Source of the DNA: Rhizobium sp. S152
GTDB lineage: Bacteria; Pseudomonadota; Alphaproteobacteria; Rhizobiales; Rhizobiaceae
Assembly (NCBI RefSeq): GCF_030380735.1
Contig: NZ_JAUDRZ010000009.1
Location: 62,001-126,000 of the forward strand
Reading direction: 5' to 3'
DNA: 64,000 nucleotides
Translations under genes and position numbers: made by a program
Part shown: one piece after another, positions 45,527 to 55,678 of the stretch
Layout: each line of letters starts with the position of its first letter
How positions within the stretch are numbered: the stretch's first letter is position 1
Notes under the pieces: model-generated
The model's database searches: none
What the model saw: only the letters and a program-made list of their open reading frames with translations
Told to the model about the DNA's origin: nothing

Positions 45527-46915
45527 TTAGCGCAGGCTCTGGCGGATGTGGTGGTAGAGCGCCCGGATCGCCTGCGCCTCGCCGCCGCCCGGCGAATGCG
45601 GCCGTTCCGATGGCGCCCAGCCGTAGATGTCGAAATGCGCCCAGCTCCGGGTGTTGGTTACGAAGCGCTTGAGGAAGAGCGCTGCCGTGATCGCTCCCGC
45701 CATGCCGCCCGCCGGTGCGTTGGTGATATCGGCGAACTTGGCGCGGATATCCTTCTCATAGCCGGCATAGAGCGGCAGACGCCATAGCGGATCGTCGGTC
45801 TCCAGGCTCGCCTCGCCGAGATCCTGCGCCAGTTCCGCGTCGTCGGTGAAGAATGGCGGCAGGTCCGGGCCGAGCGCCACGCGCGCGGCACCCGTCAGCG
45901 TCGCCATGTCGATCATCAGGTCGGGCGCGTCCTCGTCGGCATAGGCGAGCGCATCTGCCAGAATGAGCCGGCCTTCGGCGTCGGTGTTGTCGATCTGGAC
46001 GGTCAATCCCTTGCGGCTCTTGTAGATGTCGCCGGGGCGAAACGCGTTCGACGAGATCGAGTTCTCGACCACGGGGATGATGACGCGCAGGTCGACCTTG
46101 AGCTTCGCGTCCATGATCATCAGCGCCAGGCCCATGACATTGGCCGCACCACCCATGTCCTTCTTCATGAGAAGCATCGAGGAGGCAGGCTTGATATCGA
46201 GGCCGCCGGTGTCGAAGCACACGCCCTTGCCCACCAGCGTGATCTTGCGATGGCCCTTCTTGCCCCAGCGCATTTCAAGAAGCCGCGGCGCGTCGGCGCT
46301 GGCGCGACCGACGGTGTGGACGAGCGGGAAGTCCTTGCGCAGGTCCTCGCCGCTGACGACCGAGAATTCGGCCTTGTAGTGCGCGGCAAGCCCGCGAAAC
46401 GCTGCTTCCAGCTCGTTCGGGCCCATGTCGTTGGTCGGCGTGTTGATCAGGTCGCGGGCGAGGAAGACGCCGGCAAGCTGGCGCTTGATGTCGGCGCCGT
46501 CGGCATCGCGCGGGATCATCAGCGTCGCCGTTGCCGGCTTGTCGGATTTGTAGCGGTCGAAGCGGTAGCTGCCCAGCCCGTAGCCGAGCGCCAGGCGGTT
46601 GGCTGTCAGCGGAGCCGTCTCGATATGCCAGTCGCCCGCCGGCAGCGATCGCGCCAGCTTGCCGGTGATGTAAGGCTGCTCGGACGGGTTGCCGCCGAGG
46701 CCGAACAGGGCGCCGCCGAGATGGCCTTCAGCCGTCGGGATGAGCAGCAGCGAGCCGCTTTCGGCCTTGTAGCCCGCCTTTTTCGCCCAATCGAGCGCGA
46801 TCGGGTCGATGGTGCCGGTCTCGATATGCGCAGGCGTCACCGCGAAGATCGGAAGGGTCGAGCCGCCCTTGGTGTTGAATGGGGTCGGTCTCTCGATGAG
46901 CTGATAGGGGGCCAT
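45527..46915 (-). CDS. M17 family leucyl aminopeptidase
   Basis: A 462-residue metalloaminopeptidase. The signature NTDAEGRL is at residues 310-317. The metal and catalytic residues K230, D235, K242, D253, D312, E314 and R316 are all present, at a constant offset of 40 from E. coli PepA. The N-terminal domain is shorter than in PepA. Cytoplasmic peptide turnover is the likely role. It is divergent from tadD. Confidence 0.92.
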   Translation of the reverse strand: MAPYQLIERPTPFNTKGGSTLPIFAVTPAHIETGTIDPIALDWAKKAGYKAESGSLLLIPTAEGHLGGALFGLGGNPSEQPYITGKLARSLPAGDWHIETAPLTANRLALGYGLGSYRFDRYKSDKPATATLMIPRDADGADIKRQLAGVFLARDLINTPTNDMGPNELEAAFRGLAAHYKAEFSVVSGEDLRKDFPLVHTVGRASADAPRLLEMRWGKKGHRKITLVGKGVCFDTGGLDIKPASSMLLMKKDMGGAANVMGLALMIMDAKLKVDLRVIIPVVENSISSNAFRPGDIYKSRKGLTVQIDNTDAEGRLILADALAYADEDAPDLMIDMATLTGAARVALGPDLPPFFTDDAELAQDLGEASLETDDPLWRLPLYAGYEKDIRAKFADITNAPAGGMAGAITAALFLKRFVTNTRSWAHFDIYGWAPSERPHSPGGGEAQAIRALYHHIRQSLR

Positions 46916-46949
46916 GACTGTCCTTCGGTGCTTCCTGGGAATCTGCTTT

Positions 46950-46973
46950 TTAACTCTCTGTTAGGGTTAACAG
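46950..46973. promoter_or_regulatory. CtrA-like half-perfect box and dyad upstream of tadD
   Basis: TTAA-N7-TTAG at 46950-46964, one base from the TTAA-N7-TTAA CtrA box, overlapping a dyad CTGTTA-N4-TAACAG at 46958-46973. It lies in the gap between the M17 peptidase gene and tadD. Confidence 0.4.
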
Positions 46974-47060
46974 ACTATTGCTGGAGTGAAGATTGCGTCA
47001 AAGCCTTTTCCCTGTTCCGCTTCAAGGTCAGGCGCCGATTTCGGATATCAGGGACGCACG

Positions 47061-47888
47061 ATGTCTTGCTCGGAAAATAGCCTGTTCAAAACCCGCCTCC
47101 TGCCGGGCGCAGCCGCTGTGTTGGTTGTTCTTGCGCTCGCCGGCTGCTCGACCACCAAGGACCGGATGACCACCGGCTCGGTGCCGAAGCTCACCAAGCC
47201 GATCGAATCGATGGATGACAGCGAGCTGCGCGGCGCCACCGAGCGCGTCGGCCAGGCTTACGAAAAGAACCCCCGCGATCCCGTGAACGGTGTCAACTAT
47301 GCCAACCTGCTGCGTATGTCGGGCAGGGATGCGCAGGCGCTCGCCGTCATGCAGCAGGTCGCCATCGCCAATCCCAGTGATCGCAACGTGCTCGCTGCCT
47401 ATGGCAAGGCACAGGCCGCCGCCGGCCAGCTGCAGCAGGCGCTCGATACCATCGGCCGCGCCCAGACCCCTGATCGCCCCGATTGGAAGCTGGTCTCGGC
47501 CGAAGGCGCCATTCTCGATCAGCTCGGCCGCTCCAGCGATGCGCGCCAGCGTTATCGCGCAGCGCTCGATATCCAGCCGAACGAGCCGTCGATCCTTTCC
47601 AACCTCGGCATGTCCTATATCCTGACCGGAGACGTGCGCACCGCTGAAACCTATCTCCGCCAGGCCGCCGGGCAGCCGGGTGCCGATAGCCGCGTTCGGC
47701 AGAACCTGGCGCTCGCCGTCGGCCTGCAGGGACGCTTCCCCGAAGCCGAGCAGATTGCCCGCCGCGAACTCTCGCAGCAGCAGGCCGATGCCAATGTCGC
47801 CTACCTGCGCTCGATGCTGTCGCAGCAGAACTCCTGGCAAAAGCTTGCCGCCAAGGATAGCAACGGCGCCGCGACCGGCACGAACTGA
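47061..47888 (+). CDS. tadD: TadD-like TPR lipoprotein of the Flp pilus system
   Basis: A 275-residue protein with a lipoprotein signal (VLVVLALAGCSTTKD, lipobox LAGC). It is followed by TPR repeats, for example DPVNGVNYANLLRMSGRDAQ and NEPSILSNLGMSYILTGDVR. TadD is a pilotin-like lipoprotein that assists secretin assembly in tad loci. Here it is cut off from the rest of the tad genes by a LysE gene on the other strand. AGGGA precedes ATG 47061. Confidence 0.86.
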   Translation: MSCSENSLFKTRLLPGAAAVLVVLALAGCSTTKDRMTTGSVPKLTKPIESMDDSELRGATERVGQAYEKNPRDPVNGVNYANLLRMSGRDAQALAVMQQVAIANPSDRNVLAAYGKAQAAAGQLQQALDTIGRAQTPDRPDWKLVSAEGAILDQLGRSSDARQRYRAALDIQPNEPSILSNLGMSYILTGDVRTAETYLRQAAGQPGADSRVRQNLALAVGLQGRFPEAEQIARRELSQQQADANVAYLRSMLSQQNSWQKLAAKDSNGAATGTN

Positions 47889-47894
47889 TTTCGA

Positions 47895-48527
47895 TCAGCG
47901 ACCGGTAACGCCGGAAACGACGAGTCGTAGCCCGAGCCCGGCCATGACGGCGCCGGCCGCCCGGTCGATCCAGGCCTTCGCCTTCAGATAAAGCCGGCGC
48001 GGATGCTGCGCCGAGAAAGCCAGCGCCACGATCGTGTACCAGCCGGCCTCGACCAGGAAAACGCCGATCGGGATCGCTATGAAGAGTTCGATCGGGATCG
48101 TCTTCGGCAGCAATGCCGCGAAGATGCTGGCATAGACCACGATGGTTTTCGGATTGCTGATCTGCGTCAGAAACGCCGTGGCGAAGCTTCGTGTGAGCGC
48201 GCTGCGGTCTGCCGCCGCCTTACCGATCTCGATCGGCTCGCTCGCCCCGCGCCAGATCTTGTATGCGATATAGGCAAGATAAATGCCGCCGGCGATCTTC
48301 AGCGCGATATAGAGCCAGCCGAACTGCGTGAGCAGCGCCGTCAATCCGGCGAGCGCCAGGATGCTGAAGCCGATCCCGCCGATCCCCATGCCGAGCGCGG
48401 CCGCAAGCCCGTCCATCCGCGACCGCGATATGGCGATCTTCGAAACCATGACGAAGCTCGGCCCAGGGCTCATGGCGCCCACGGACAAAGCGGCGATGAT
48501 GCTCAGGAATACGCCCAGGGAAGACAT
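47895..48527 (-). CDS. LysE family translocator
   Basis: A 210-residue membrane exporter with about five or six hydrophobic segments, the conserved SPGPSFVMVSKIAISRSR near the N-terminus and QISNPKTIVVYASIFAALLP. The family exports amino acids or homoserine lactone-like solutes. Start at 48527 was chosen over 48545 and 48572 by the hydrophobic N-terminus and a nearby GGAG. It lies between tadC and tadD but is unlikely to be part of pilus assembly. Confidence 0.87.
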   Translation of the reverse strand: MSSLGVFLSIIAALSVGAMSPGPSFVMVSKIAISRSRMDGLAAALGMGIGGIGFSILALAGLTALLTQFGWLYIALKIAGGIYLAYIAYKIWRGASEPIEIGKAAADRSALTRSFATAFLTQISNPKTIVVYASIFAALLPKTIPIELFIAIPIGVFLVEAGWYTIVALAFSAQHPRRLYLKAKAWIDRAAGAVMAGLGLRLVVSGVTGR

Positions 48528-48610
48528 TGCCGGCTCCGCGTTCATGAAAATGGGACAGGTTTTTTGTCCCACGCTTTTCCGCGATCGTCCACCGCAAAGG
48601 TGTGAGGCCT

Positions 48611-49597
48611 TTAGAACTTGTCGGAAACCTGGATGCCCGCCGGCCCGAGAATGGTGGCAACCAGCACCGGCAGGAAGAACAGGATCATCGGCACGGTGAG
48701 TTTCGGCGGCAGCGCCGCGGCCTTCTTTTCAGCTTCGTTCATGCGCTCGTCGCGGCCTTCCTGCGCTAGCACGCGCAGCGCCTGAGACACCGGCGTTCCG
48801 TAGCGGTCGGCCTGGATCAGCGCCTGCGTCACGGATTGCACGAGCGGGATCTGCGTGCGCGTGCCGAGATTTTCGAGCGCGACGCGACGGTCGGGCAGGA
48901 AGGAGAGCTCGGCTGTCGTCAGCACCATTTCTTCCGCCAGCGGCGGCGAGGCCTCGCCGAGCTCCTCCGAAACGCGGCGCATGCCGGCTTCGATCGAGAT
49001 CCCCGATTCCACGCAGATCAGCATCAGGTCGAGCGCATCCGGCCAAGCACGCTTGATCGAATGCTGGCGCTTCGACATGCGGTTTGAAATGAAGATATTC
49101 GGTGCATAGAACCCGATATAGGCGACGCCGATGGTGATCAGGAGCCGGATCGGCGTCGGCTTGTCGGCCAGATGATCGAGGCCGAAGACCCAGAAGACCG
49201 CCAGTACGAAGAACACGAAGGGCAGGGTGAAGCGCGCGACGAGAAACATGTTCAGCGCGTTTTCCGAACGAAAGCCCGCCGCCTTGAGCTTGTTCATGGT
49301 GTTTTCGTCGACAAGCGCCTCGCGCAGGTTGAAGCGCTCGACGATCTGGCGAACGGATCGGTTGTTCTGCGTTCGCAGAGACGCCTTGTTGCCGCTGGCC
49401 TCGGCATTCATGCGGGCGCGCTCGCGGGCGCGGATCAGTTCCCGCTCCGTCGAGACCGCCTTCATCCGCTTGTTGAGATCGCCACGCTCGAAGAACGGCA
49501 CCGCGATCGTGTAGAGGCTCGCGAACACGGCGACCGCCACCAGCACGGCGATCAGCATGGAAGGGTCTGTCAGACTGGCTGCGAGATCCGATGACAA
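48611..49597 (-). CDS. tadC: Flp pilus platform protein TadC (GspF family)
   Basis: A 328-residue membrane protein with a T2SSF domain in its second half (WPDALDLMLICVESGISIEAGM... TAELSFLPDRRVALENLGTRT) and flanking hydrophobic helices including a C-terminal one (LTVPMILFFLPVLVATILGP). It pairs with TadB to form the inner-membrane platform. It is the last gene of the cpa/tad operon, 13 bases after tadB. Confidence 0.92.
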   Translation of the reverse strand: MSSDLAASLTDPSMLIAVLVAVAVFASLYTIAVPFFERGDLNKRMKAVSTERELIRARERARMNAEASGNKASLRTQNNRSVRQIVERFNLREALVDENTMNKLKAAGFRSENALNMFLVARFTLPFVFFVLAVFWVFGLDHLADKPTPIRLLITIGVAYIGFYAPNIFISNRMSKRQHSIKRAWPDALDLMLICVESGISIEAGMRRVSEELGEASPPLAEEMVLTTAELSFLPDRRVALENLGTRTQIPLVQSVTQALIQADRYGTPVSQALRVLAQEGRDERMNEAEKKAAALPPKLTVPMILFFLPVLVATILGPAGIQVSDKF

Positions 49598-49610
49598 CGC
49601 ACGTCCTCCG

Positions 49611-50618
49611 TTAGATGTCGAAATTGACCATGTTGCGCATGACGAAGATGCCGATCGACATCCACACCGCCGAGATCCCCATGATCAGATGGCCGCGCGG
49701 GTCGGTGAACAGCACCATCATGTACTCGGGTGAAGTGAGGTAGACGAGCGTCGCGACGACGAAGGGCAGCGAGCCGATGATCACGGCGGACGCCTTGGCT
49801 TCCATCGACAGCGCCTGCACCTTCGCCTTCATCTTCTTGCGGTCACGCAGCACCTTCGCCAGGTTGCCGATCGCCTCCGACAGATTGCCGCCCGCCTGCG
49901 ATTGAATGGCGATGACGATGGCGAAGAAGCTGACTTCCTGCAGCGGCATGTGATTGACCATGCGGGCACAGGCATCCGGCATGCTGAGGCCGACCTGCTG
50001 CGATTCCACGACGCGGCGGAACTCGCTCTTGACAGGTTCCTTGCCTTCGTTGGCGATCAGCCGCACGGCGTCGTTCAGTGGGAGGCCCGATTTGATCGAG
50101 CGTACGATGACGTCGAGCGCATTCGGAAACTCGGTGAGAAACTTGTTCTGGCGCCGCTTGATGAGAAAGCCGAGAATCCAGCGCGGTAGTCCGAGACCCG
50201 CCACCACGGGAACGCCGAAGACCACCATGACCGGTGCATCGGCCAGGAACAGCACGAACATCAGGAACAGGGCAAAGAAAGCGCTGAAGGTGTAGAATTT
50301 CCGCGGCGTGATCGACAGGCCGGCCTGCGTCAGCCTCGATTTCAGCGTCAGCTTGCGCTTGGCGTTCTCCTGCTGCCGTTTTTCCAGGTCCTTGAGGTTG
50401 TCCTGCACCGATTTGCGGCGCTTGGACATTTCCTGCACACGGTCGCGTGCCGCTTTCACGCTCGCCTTGTCGACTTCGGCCGATGCCACGCGATTGACGC
50501 GGCTCGTCGCCTTCTTGTCGGTCTCGATGCGCGAGAACAGGATGCCGTAGCACACTGCGCCGGCGGCGACCGCGGCGAGCAGGATGATGGCCAGGACGAT
50601 CGGATCGAAACCGAACAT
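49611..50618 (-). CDS. tadB: Flp pilus platform protein TadB (GspF family)
   Basis: A 335-residue protein. An N-terminal helix (PIVLAIILLAAVAAGAVCYG) is followed by a long basic coiled-coil (residues about 40-100, KRRKSVQDNLKDLEKRQQEN) and a T2SSF domain with FPNALDVIVRSIKSGLPLNDAV and MPLQEVSFFAIVIAIQSQAGGNL. ATG 50618 is one base past the cpaF stop. Platform subunit with TadC. Confidence 0.92.
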   Translation of the reverse strand: MFGFDPIVLAIILLAAVAAGAVCYGILFSRIETDKKATSRVNRVASAEVDKASVKAARDRVQEMSKRRKSVQDNLKDLEKRQQENAKRKLTLKSRLTQAGLSITPRKFYTFSAFFALFLMFVLFLADAPVMVVFGVPVVAGLGLPRWILGFLIKRRQNKFLTEFPNALDVIVRSIKSGLPLNDAVRLIANEGKEPVKSEFRRVVESQQVGLSMPDACARMVNHMPLQEVSFFAIVIAIQSQAGGNLSEAIGNLAKVLRDRKKMKAKVQALSMEAKASAVIIGSLPFVVATLVYLTSPEYMMVLFTDPRGHLIMGISAVWMSIGIFVMRNMVNFDI

Positions 50619-50619
50619 G

Positions 50620-52092
50620 TCAGAGGTCCTTCGACTTCGCTTCCATCTCGTCGAGTGCCGCGGCGAGACGCTTTTCCTCGTTGAAATAGCGGGCACGGTC
50701 CCAGAAATGCGGCTTGCCGATGCCGGTCGACTTGTGGCGTCCGATGAGCCGGCCGGAAGCGTCCTCGCCTTCGATCTCGTAGCGCATCAGGTCCTGGGTG
50801 ATGATGACGTCGCCTTCCATGCCGATCACCTCGGTGATCTGCGTGATCCGGCGTGAGCCGTCGCGCAGGCGTGCGGCCTGGACGACGATGTCGACCGAGC
50901 TGGAAATGATCTCGCGGACGGTCTTGGCCGGCAGGGTGAAGCCGCCCATGGCAATCATCGATTCGATACGGCTCAGGCATTCGCGCGGTGAGTTCGAGTG
51001 GATCGTGCCCATCGAGCCGTCATGGCCGGTGTTCATCGCCTGCAGGAGGTCGAAGACCTCGGGTCCACGCACCTCGCCGACGATGATGCGTTCGGGACGC
51101 ATACGCAGGCAGTTCTTGACGAGGTCGCGCATGGTGATCTCGCCTTCGCCTTCGATGTTTGGCGGGCGGGTTTCAAGGCGCACGACATGCGGCTGCTGCA
51201 GCTGCAGTTCGGCGGTGTCCTCGCAGGTGATGACGCGCTCGTCGCGGTCGATATAGTTGGTCAGGCAGTTCAGAAGCGTCGTCTTGCCCGAGCCGGTACC
51301 GCCGGAGATGACGACGTTGCAGCGCACGCGACCGATGATCTGCAAAAGCGTCGCGCCCTCGGGCGTGATCGCGCCGAAACGGACGAGCTGTTCGAGCGTC
51401 AGCTTGTCTTTCTTGAACTTGCGGATCGTCAACGCCGGACCGTCGATCGACAGCGGCGGCGCGATGACGTTGACGCGTGAGCCGTCGGGAAGGCGGGCGT
51501 CGCAGATCGGGCTGGATTCGTCGACACGGCGGCCGACCTGGCTCACGATGCGCTGGCAGATGGACAGCAGCTGCGAATTGTCGCGGAAGCGGATCTCGGA
51601 TTCGATCGTCTTGCCGCCGACTTCGATGAAGGTTTGGCCTGCGCCGTTGACCATGATGTCGGCGATGTCGTCGCGCGCCAGGAGCGGCTCCAGCGGACCG
51701 TAACCGAGAACGTCGTTGCAGATATCCTCGAGCAGTTCTTCCTGCTCGGAGATCGACATCGCGTAGTTCTTGATGGTGATGATGTCGTTGACGATGTCGC
51801 GGATTTCCTCGCGCGCGCTTTCGGCATCGAGCTTGGCGAGCTGCGACAGGTCGATCGTGTCGATCAGCGCGGAAAAGACCTGCGCCTTCGTCTCGTAATA
51901 TTCGTCGGTGCGAACCGGGCGCTTGCGCTGAGGCGTCTGCATCGGCGGCGGGGAAACCTGCTGGCGTACCGGTTCGCGCTGCGGCTCCACGAGAACCGCA
52001 GGCGCGGACGAGGATGGCGGCGTAACGGCCGGAGGCGGCGCTACCACGCCGCCTGTCTTGCCGAAGCTTTCATTTCCACGTTTTCCGAACAT
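50620..52092 (-). CDS. cpaF: CpaF/TadA secretion ATPase
   Basis: A 490-residue hexameric ATPase. The N-terminal 60 residues are proline-rich. Walker A is GGTGSGKT at 264-271, and the [35 protein letters not shown] block carries the Walker B and histidine box regions typical of CpaF. It powers Flp pilin assembly from the cytoplasmic face and sits between cpaE and tadB in the operon. Confidence 0.96.
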   Translation of the reverse strand: MFGKRGNESFGKTGGVVAPPPAVTPPSSSAPAVLVEPQREPVRQQVSPPPMQTPQRKRPVRTDEYYETKAQVFSALIDTIDLSQLAKLDAESAREEIRDIVNDIITIKNYAMSISEQEELLEDICNDVLGYGPLEPLLARDDIADIMVNGAGQTFIEVGGKTIESEIRFRDNSQLLSICQRIVSQVGRRVDESSPICDARLPDGSRVNVIAPPLSIDGPALTIRKFKKDKLTLEQLVRFGAITPEGATLLQIIGRVRCNVVISGGTGSGKTTLLNCLTNYIDRDERVITCEDTAELQLQQPHVVRLETRPPNIEGEGEITMRDLVKNCLRMRPERIIVGEVRGPEVFDLLQAMNTGHDGSMGTIHSNSPRECLSRIESMIAMGGFTLPAKTVREIISSSVDIVVQAARLRDGSRRITQITEVIGMEGDVIITQDLMRYEIEGEDASGRLIGRHKSTGIGKPHFWDRARYFNEEKRLAAALDEMEAKSKDL

Positions 52093-52118
52093 GCCTTATT
52101 CCAATCCAGTGCCGGGCG

Positions 52119-53396
52119 TCACTTGCGCTTCAGGAGGCCGAGCAGACCGCTCCGCTTGGCCTTCTTCACGGCGATGCGTCCCGTGACAATGTGCGATATC
52201 TGCGAGAATGTTTCGGCGGTGGGCGATTTCGAATCCATCTCCGAGATCATCCGGCCGCTGTTGGCCGCCGTTCCGAACAGGTTGCTGTCGAACGGGATGA
52301 TGGCGATCGGCTCGAGCTCCAGCGGATCGCAGAACTCCGACGGGCCGATCTCCGGCCGCTTCGGCATTCCCACCTGGTTCAGCACCAGATGCGGCGGCCT
52401 GTCGTTCGGCCGCATCTTGCGCAGCGCGTCCATCATGTTCTTGGTGTTGCGCAGGTTTGCGAGATCCGGCGCCGCGCAGATCACCACCTCGTCGACGCCG
52501 GAGAGCACCGAGCGCGTCCACTCCGACCAGACATGCGGCACGTCGAGAACGGTGATCGGCGCGCTGCGCTGCAGCACTTCGAGGACCGGCTGGAAGGCAT
52601 GCGCGTCGAAATCGTAGGACCGGTCGAGAAGCGAAGGCGCGGCCAAGAGCGACAGGTGCTCCGAGCACTTGGTGAGCAGGCGGTCGAGGAACATCTCGTC
52701 CAGGCGGTCGGGCGCGTAGACGGCTTCGGCTATGCCTTGGGTCGGGTCCTGGTCGAAGTCGATATTGGCGGTGCCATAGGGCAGGTCGAGGTCGGCCAGG
52801 ATGGTTTCGGTCGAAAACAGGTTGGAAATGCCGAAGGCGCAGTTATGCGCGATGGTCGAGGAACCGACCCCACCCTTGGCGCCGATGAAGGCGACGCTGC
52901 GGCCGAGCGGCTCGGCGTCGGGATCGACGAAGATCGCAGCCATCGCCGCCATGATGTCAGGCATGGCGACCGGCTGGACGATATATTCGGAAATACCGTT
53001 GCGCATCAGTTCGCGATAGAGCGCGATGTCGTTGTAGTAACCGACGATGACGACCTTGGTGGAAGGATCGCAGACGGCGGCGAGCGGTGCCAGTTCGTTC
53101 AGCAGGTTGGCGGCATTGGCCTTGGTTTCGAGAATGATCAGGTTCGGCGTCGGCGCGCTGGAAAACATGTTGGCAGCGGCGCCGATGCCTCCATTGGTGA
53201 CGCGCAGGCTGACCTTCGACATACGGCGGTCGTTGCCGCAGCGCTCCATCACGCGCTGCAGTTCCTCGCTCTCACAGAAGGCGTGCACCGAGATGCGGGG
53301 CAGGGGGCGCATGTTTTCGAGTTCCGCCATGCGCACTGCATCGTCGGCGTTCCTGAGCTCGCTGCTGTTCCCGATCTCGTATTCGACTGCACTCAT
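52119..53396 (-). CDS. cpaE: CpaE/TadZ, MinD-like localisation ATPase of the Flp pilus
   Basis: A 425-residue protein with an atypical receiver-like N-terminal domain (about residues 60-165) and a ParA/MinD-like domain with deviant Walker A FIGAKGGVGSSTIAHN. TadZ/CpaE proteins position the pilus machine, often polarly. The gene is 26 bases before cpaF. Confidence 0.93.
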   Translation of the reverse strand: MSAVEYEIGNSSELRNADDAVRMAELENMRPLPRISVHAFCESEELQRVMERCGNDRRMSKVSLRVTNGGIGAAANMFSSAPTPNLIILETKANAANLLNELAPLAAVCDPSTKVVIVGYYNDIALYRELMRNGISEYIVQPVAMPDIMAAMAAIFVDPDAEPLGRSVAFIGAKGGVGSSTIAHNCAFGISNLFSTETILADLDLPYGTANIDFDQDPTQGIAEAVYAPDRLDEMFLDRLLTKCSEHLSLLAAPSLLDRSYDFDAHAFQPVLEVLQRSAPITVLDVPHVWSEWTRSVLSGVDEVVICAAPDLANLRNTKNMMDALRKMRPNDRPPHLVLNQVGMPKRPEIGPSEFCDPLELEPIAIIPFDSNLFGTAANSGRMISEMDSKSPTAETFSQISHIVTGRIAVKKAKRSGLLGLLKRK

Positions 53397-53415
53397 CGTT
53401 TGGTCCTAACTCTGA

Positions 53416-54141
53416 TCAAAAGGTGCTGGAGCCGGTAACGTCTTCGATCGTCGACGTTCTCTCACGGTATTCCTGGATGGCGGCGTTGCGGCGCGTCGCA
53501 TCGATCGGTGTCATGCCGCGCGGCGCGACGAGATCTTCCGGATTGGCAATCTGGGCAGCCAGGTTGTTCTGCGTGGCGCAACCGAAATTGTAGTAATTCT
53601 GGTTGCTGAAATCGTTGATGATGTCCCGTGGCCACTGGCCGCACTGTGTCGTCATCGCCGTCGTGCCGGTGAAGGTCAGGCGGATGGGCGCCGCGTCGGT
53701 GGCGTTCAGCGTCACGTAGGAGCTGTTGATGATCTTCGAGCTGGCGATGCCGCGGGCCGAAAGCTCGGAGCGAATCTGACCGCGTAGCTGGCGAACCGCC
53801 GCGTTGTTCGGCGATCCCTCCGGCGCCAGGATGTAGACGGGGCCCGTCGCGCGCGACATGTAGGTCTGCGCGAAGCCGCGGATCATGTCGCGCTGTGCGA
53901 TGTTGAGCCGCCGATCGGTGGAGGCGACCGGAATGTCGACCGACTGCTCGGCTTCGGTAACCACGATCGGGTGCCGCTGGCGATAGTCGTCGGGAATGCC
54001 GCCGGTCGTCAGGTTGTCGCGCGAGGCGCAACCCGAGAGCAGGGCGGTCGCAATTGCGGCCGCCGCCAGGATCGACTTGGAAAATCCGGTGTGATGCGAT
54101 GTCATCTGCTTGTCCATCGACTGATCTCTGTGTTGTGCCAT
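53416..54141 (-). CDS. cpaD: CpaD pilus assembly lipoprotein
   Basis: About 241 residues with a lipoprotein signal (SILAAAAIATALLSGCASRD, lipobox LSGC). It has CpaD-family features: DYRQRHPIVVTEAEQSVDIPV, IRGFAQTYMSRATGPVYILAPEGSPN, and QCGQWPRDI with NFGCATQNNLAAQIANPEDLV. Starts at 54162 (GTG overlapping the cpaC stop) and 54117 are possible. The protein is thought to act with the secretin CpaC. Confidence 0.9.
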   Translation of the reverse strand: MAQHRDQSMDKQMTSHHTGFSKSILAAAAIATALLSGCASRDNLTTGGIPDDYRQRHPIVVTEAEQSVDIPVASTDRRLNIAQRDMIRGFAQTYMSRATGPVYILAPEGSPNNAAVRQLRGQIRSELSARGIASSKIINSSYVTLNATDAAPIRLTFTGTTAMTTQCGQWPRDIINDFSNQNYYNFGCATQNNLAAQIANPEDLVAPRGMTPIDATRRNAAIQEYRERTSTIEDVTGSSTF

Positions 54142-54158
54142 CGCCGTCTCGGCCCCTA

Positions 54159-55667
54159 TCACTTGTAGATAAAACCGATGGAGCCGTGGAACTGCGCGTC
54201 TGCGACGGGCGTCTCGCGACCGCCATAGACCTTGTTGACTCGGTTCATCAGGAATGCGGAGGCATCGTTTTCGGGGCTGAAGTTATCATCCGGCCGGTTC
54301 AGCTGATTGCGAGCAACGGGGCGCACCAGATAGGGCGTCGCGATGATGACGAGTTCCGTCTCGTCGCGCTCGATCGATTTCTGCCGGAACAGCGTACCGA
54401 GCACGGGAATCTTGTTGACGCCGGGCGTACCGTTGGAAGTCTGCGAAACATTGTCGCGAATGAGGCCCGCAAGCGCGATCGAGCCGCCGGAAGGCAGTTC
54501 GACCGAGGTTTCAGCCGAGCGGCGCTGATAGGTCGGGATCGAACCCGACACGGAAGGCGCCGGCTCCGAGACGTTGGTCTTGATCTCGAGGCTGATGCGG
54601 CCGGAGGAAAGCACGACCGGTTTGAAGGCGAGGTTGATGCCGTAATTGTACGGCACGATCGTCGTGTTGCCGTCGTTGTCGGTGGTCGAATAGAGAACCT
54701 GGCCCCCGGAATTGAAGGTCGCTGCTTGCCCGGAGATGGCCGTCAGCGTCGGTTCTGCCAGCGTCTTCACCACTTTTGCCTGCTCGAGCGCGCTCAGATA
54801 GGTCGAGATGTCGTATTTGCCGATGCTGTTCTTGAAGAGCGCGGCGAGACCGCCGCCCAGCGTGGCGACTGTGCCGCTCGAGTTCGGAGCACCCAGCTGC
54901 GCAACCGTCAGGCCTGAGGAGTTCGAAACCAGATTGTCGAAGCCGATCTGTTTCAGCACCTCGCGGCGGACTTCCGCGATCGTCACCTTCAGCGTCACCT
55001 GGTCTTCGCCCTGGATCTGCAGCAGGTTGATGACCTGCGAAGTCTGGCGGTTCTCTGCAAACAGGGCCACGGCAGTGTCGCCGCCCTTGGCGCTAGCCGT
55101 TTCCGTGCGCGTCGTCGCCTCGCCGCCCTTCAGGAAGACCCCGGCGAGGTCGGCCGCCTGCGCGGCGTCCTGCGGCGTGCGCACCGTACCGGTCAATACG
55201 ATGTTGTCGGAGACGATTTCGACGTTGATGTTGGAATCGGGAATGAAGCGCCGCAGGTTGGCCTGCAGGTTGGAGGTGTCGCGTTCGATGACGATGTCGA
55301 GGCTGACGATCTGCTGGCCGTCGGCGCCGAAGATGAAGATGTTCGTCTGGCCAACAGTCTTGCCGAAGAGATAGATGCGGCGCGAGGTGCGCGTCACGGC
55401 GTCCGCCATTTCAGGATCGGAAACGAGAATGTCATGCGCATCCTCGGGAAGGTCCACGACGATCGCCTTCTTCAGGCCGAGCTTGAGGCTGCGGTGCGCG
55501 CCGGGGCCCGATTGGGTGATGTTGACCATCCCGCCGCTTTCCGCAGCGTTTGCTGCCGTCACGCCCGTCGCCGCAACGAGAAAGCCCGGCACGATGCCGG
55601 TAAAGCCGATCGCAAAGGACAGGCAACCCGCCATCAGGGGCTGCATATGCCGCTTCAATGTGCCCAT
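54159..55667 (-). CDS. cpaC: CpaC outer-membrane secretin of the Flp pilus
   Basis: About 502 residues. After the signal region come the pilus N-domain (LKLGLKKAIVVDLPEDAHDILVSDPEMADAV), a BON-like domain (NVEIVSDNIVLTGTVRTP) and a secretin domain with VPYNYGINLAFKPVVLSSGRISLEIKT and VELPSGGSIALAGLIRDN. AAAGGA spacing favours ATG 55667 over 55673. It forms the outer-membrane pore for the pilus. Confidence 0.94.
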   Translation of the reverse strand: MGTLKRHMQPLMAGCLSFAIGFTGIVPGFLVAATGVTAANAAESGGMVNITQSGPGAHRSLKLGLKKAIVVDLPEDAHDILVSDPEMADAVTRTSRRIYLFGKTVGQTNIFIFGADGQQIVSLDIVIERDTSNLQANLRRFIPDSNINVEIVSDNIVLTGTVRTPQDAAQAADLAGVFLKGGEATTRTETASAKGGDTAVALFAENRQTSQVINLLQIQGEDQVTLKVTIAEVRREVLKQIGFDNLVSNSSGLTVAQLGAPNSSGTVATLGGGLAALFKNSIGKYDISTYLSALEQAKVVKTLAEPTLTAISGQAATFNSGGQVLYSTTDNDGNTTIVPYNYGINLAFKPVVLSSGRISLEIKTNVSEPAPSVSGSIPTYQRRSAETSVELPSGGSIALAGLIRDNVSQTSNGTPGVNKIPVLGTLFRQKSIERDETELVIIATPYLVRPVARNQLNRPDDNFSPENDASAFLMNRVNKVYGGRETPVADAQFHGSIGFIYK

Positions 55668-55678
55668 TCCCATATCCT

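Noticed and set aside
47895..48527. LysE exporter as part of the tad pilus system
   Set aside because: Although it lies between tadC and tadD, its family has no known role in pili and it is spaced from tadC; it is more likely a passenger.
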